Shown here: positions 63,438 through 64,000 of the stretch, piece by piece | How the letters are laid out: every line of letters begins with the position of its first letter | Numbering within the stretch: the stretch's first letter is position 1 | Translations under genes and position numbers: made by a program | The notes under the pieces: model-generated | Database searches by the model: none | The model's input: the letters and a program-made list of their open reading frames with translations, nothing else | Told to the model about the DNA's origin: nothing | NCBI GenBank assembly: GCA_000149265.1 | Contig: CH002510.1 | Coordinates: 600,310 to 664,309, forward strand | Length of the DNA stretch: 64,000 nt | Direction of reading: 5' to 3' | Source: Ciona savignyi | Lineage: Eukaryota; Chordata; Ascidiacea; Phlebobranchia; Cionidae

Positions 63438-64000
63438 GTAAGTTTCACCTTTCCAATAAATCATCGAAAAATAGTTTAAGTGTTAATTAAGTTAAAAAAA
63501 ACAGAATTAGGCATGGTCAAGAATTTAGGTATAGCAGTGTGTTTCTTACTGGGTTATGCACCAATAAATCTTATTTTCACGCCGTATTTCTAAAGCAATC
63601 ATTTTTTGACATGTATCGCCCCTTACTGTTTTCTTTATAGTAAACCAAATCGAACGGGATATATTCTCTTGTGTTTGACGATGTAAATTTTTTACTCGTG
63701 GCTTAAGTACCCGTTATCCATATGTCAGTGCGGGATACTCTACCTCACATTGTGTATTTGTTTTCGTGATCGACACGCTTTAGGCGTAGTGATAGATATT
63801 ATTAAGAGTTGTATAAAATGCCATGAGAGAGTTTAGTCATCCTTAAGAGTTGCATAGAATAATTGAAAGATTTTCATACAAAAAATGGAAGATTTTCATT
63901 TTCTGCGAAAATCTACGTAGAATATATTGTGCAGAAATGTCAGTTGTCCAAATAAAGCAATTGCTAGAAATGGTGACACAGACTTGTAAGTTTTACTCTG
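63438..64000 (+). other. Start of next tensin intron
   Basis: Begins with a good GTAAGT donor. I see no acceptor followed by an open exon in the right phase before the window ends, so the SH2-PTB exons lie further right. Confidence 0.6.

Noticed and set aside
1..64000. CRISPR arrays, bacterial operons or a prokaryotic defence system
   Set aside because: No regularly spaced repeats and no long uninterrupted frames. All strong coding signals are spliced animal genes.

Overview
The window is AT-rich animal DNA with compact, intron-rich genes. I assembled three protein-coding genes exon by exon. Every exon junction keeps the reading phase and uses GT and AG intron borders, except for one ambiguous tensin exon start. 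All three are families that occur as several paralogues in vertebrates but look single and unduplicated here. With the short introns and AT bias, my best guess is an invertebrate chordate, most likely an ascidian of the Ciona type. That species guess is weak; the gene identities are strong.

Layout. Positions 1-6590 hold no gene I can support. SLC26A11, a sulfate/anion transporter of 12 exons and 675 residues, runs on the minus strand from 10682 to 6591. A 4 kb gap follows (10683-14690). NOS1AP, the nNOS adaptor also called CAPON, has 17 exons and 972 residues and runs on the minus strand from 23169 to 14691. NOS1AP lies head-to-head with tensin, the focal-adhesion adaptor, which fills the rest of the window on the plus strand. 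Tensin starts at about 26.2 or 30.1 kb and continues past the right edge. Nineteen exons giving about 1,550 residues are visible; the SH2 and PTB exons must lie beyond 64000. The long tensin introns contain simple repeats, palindromes, a 137-base assembly gap and one possible small secreted-peptide gene.

Points worth a second look. (1) Tensin appears to start downstream of where its PTP-C2 (PTEN-like) exons should be. Two alternative first exons, each with a cysteine/arginine cluster, both splice in phase to the same second exon. (2) A third candidate first exon at 62.08 kb splices in phase to the last visible exon. It would give a short, C-terminal-only tensin resembling vertebrate TNS4/CTEN. 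(3) Tensin carries a long charged coiled coil and a series of LD-like helices. (4) NOS1AP is nearly twice the vertebrate length, lacks the C-terminal PDZ ligand and has an NPF motif. (5) A 79-codon signal-peptide ORF with its own TATA box and poly(A) signal sits inside a tensin intron.

NOS1AP and tensin both act at the junction of membrane, scaffold and cytoskeleton, but I see no evidence that the three genes form a pathway. The neighbourhood is probably ordinary synteny.
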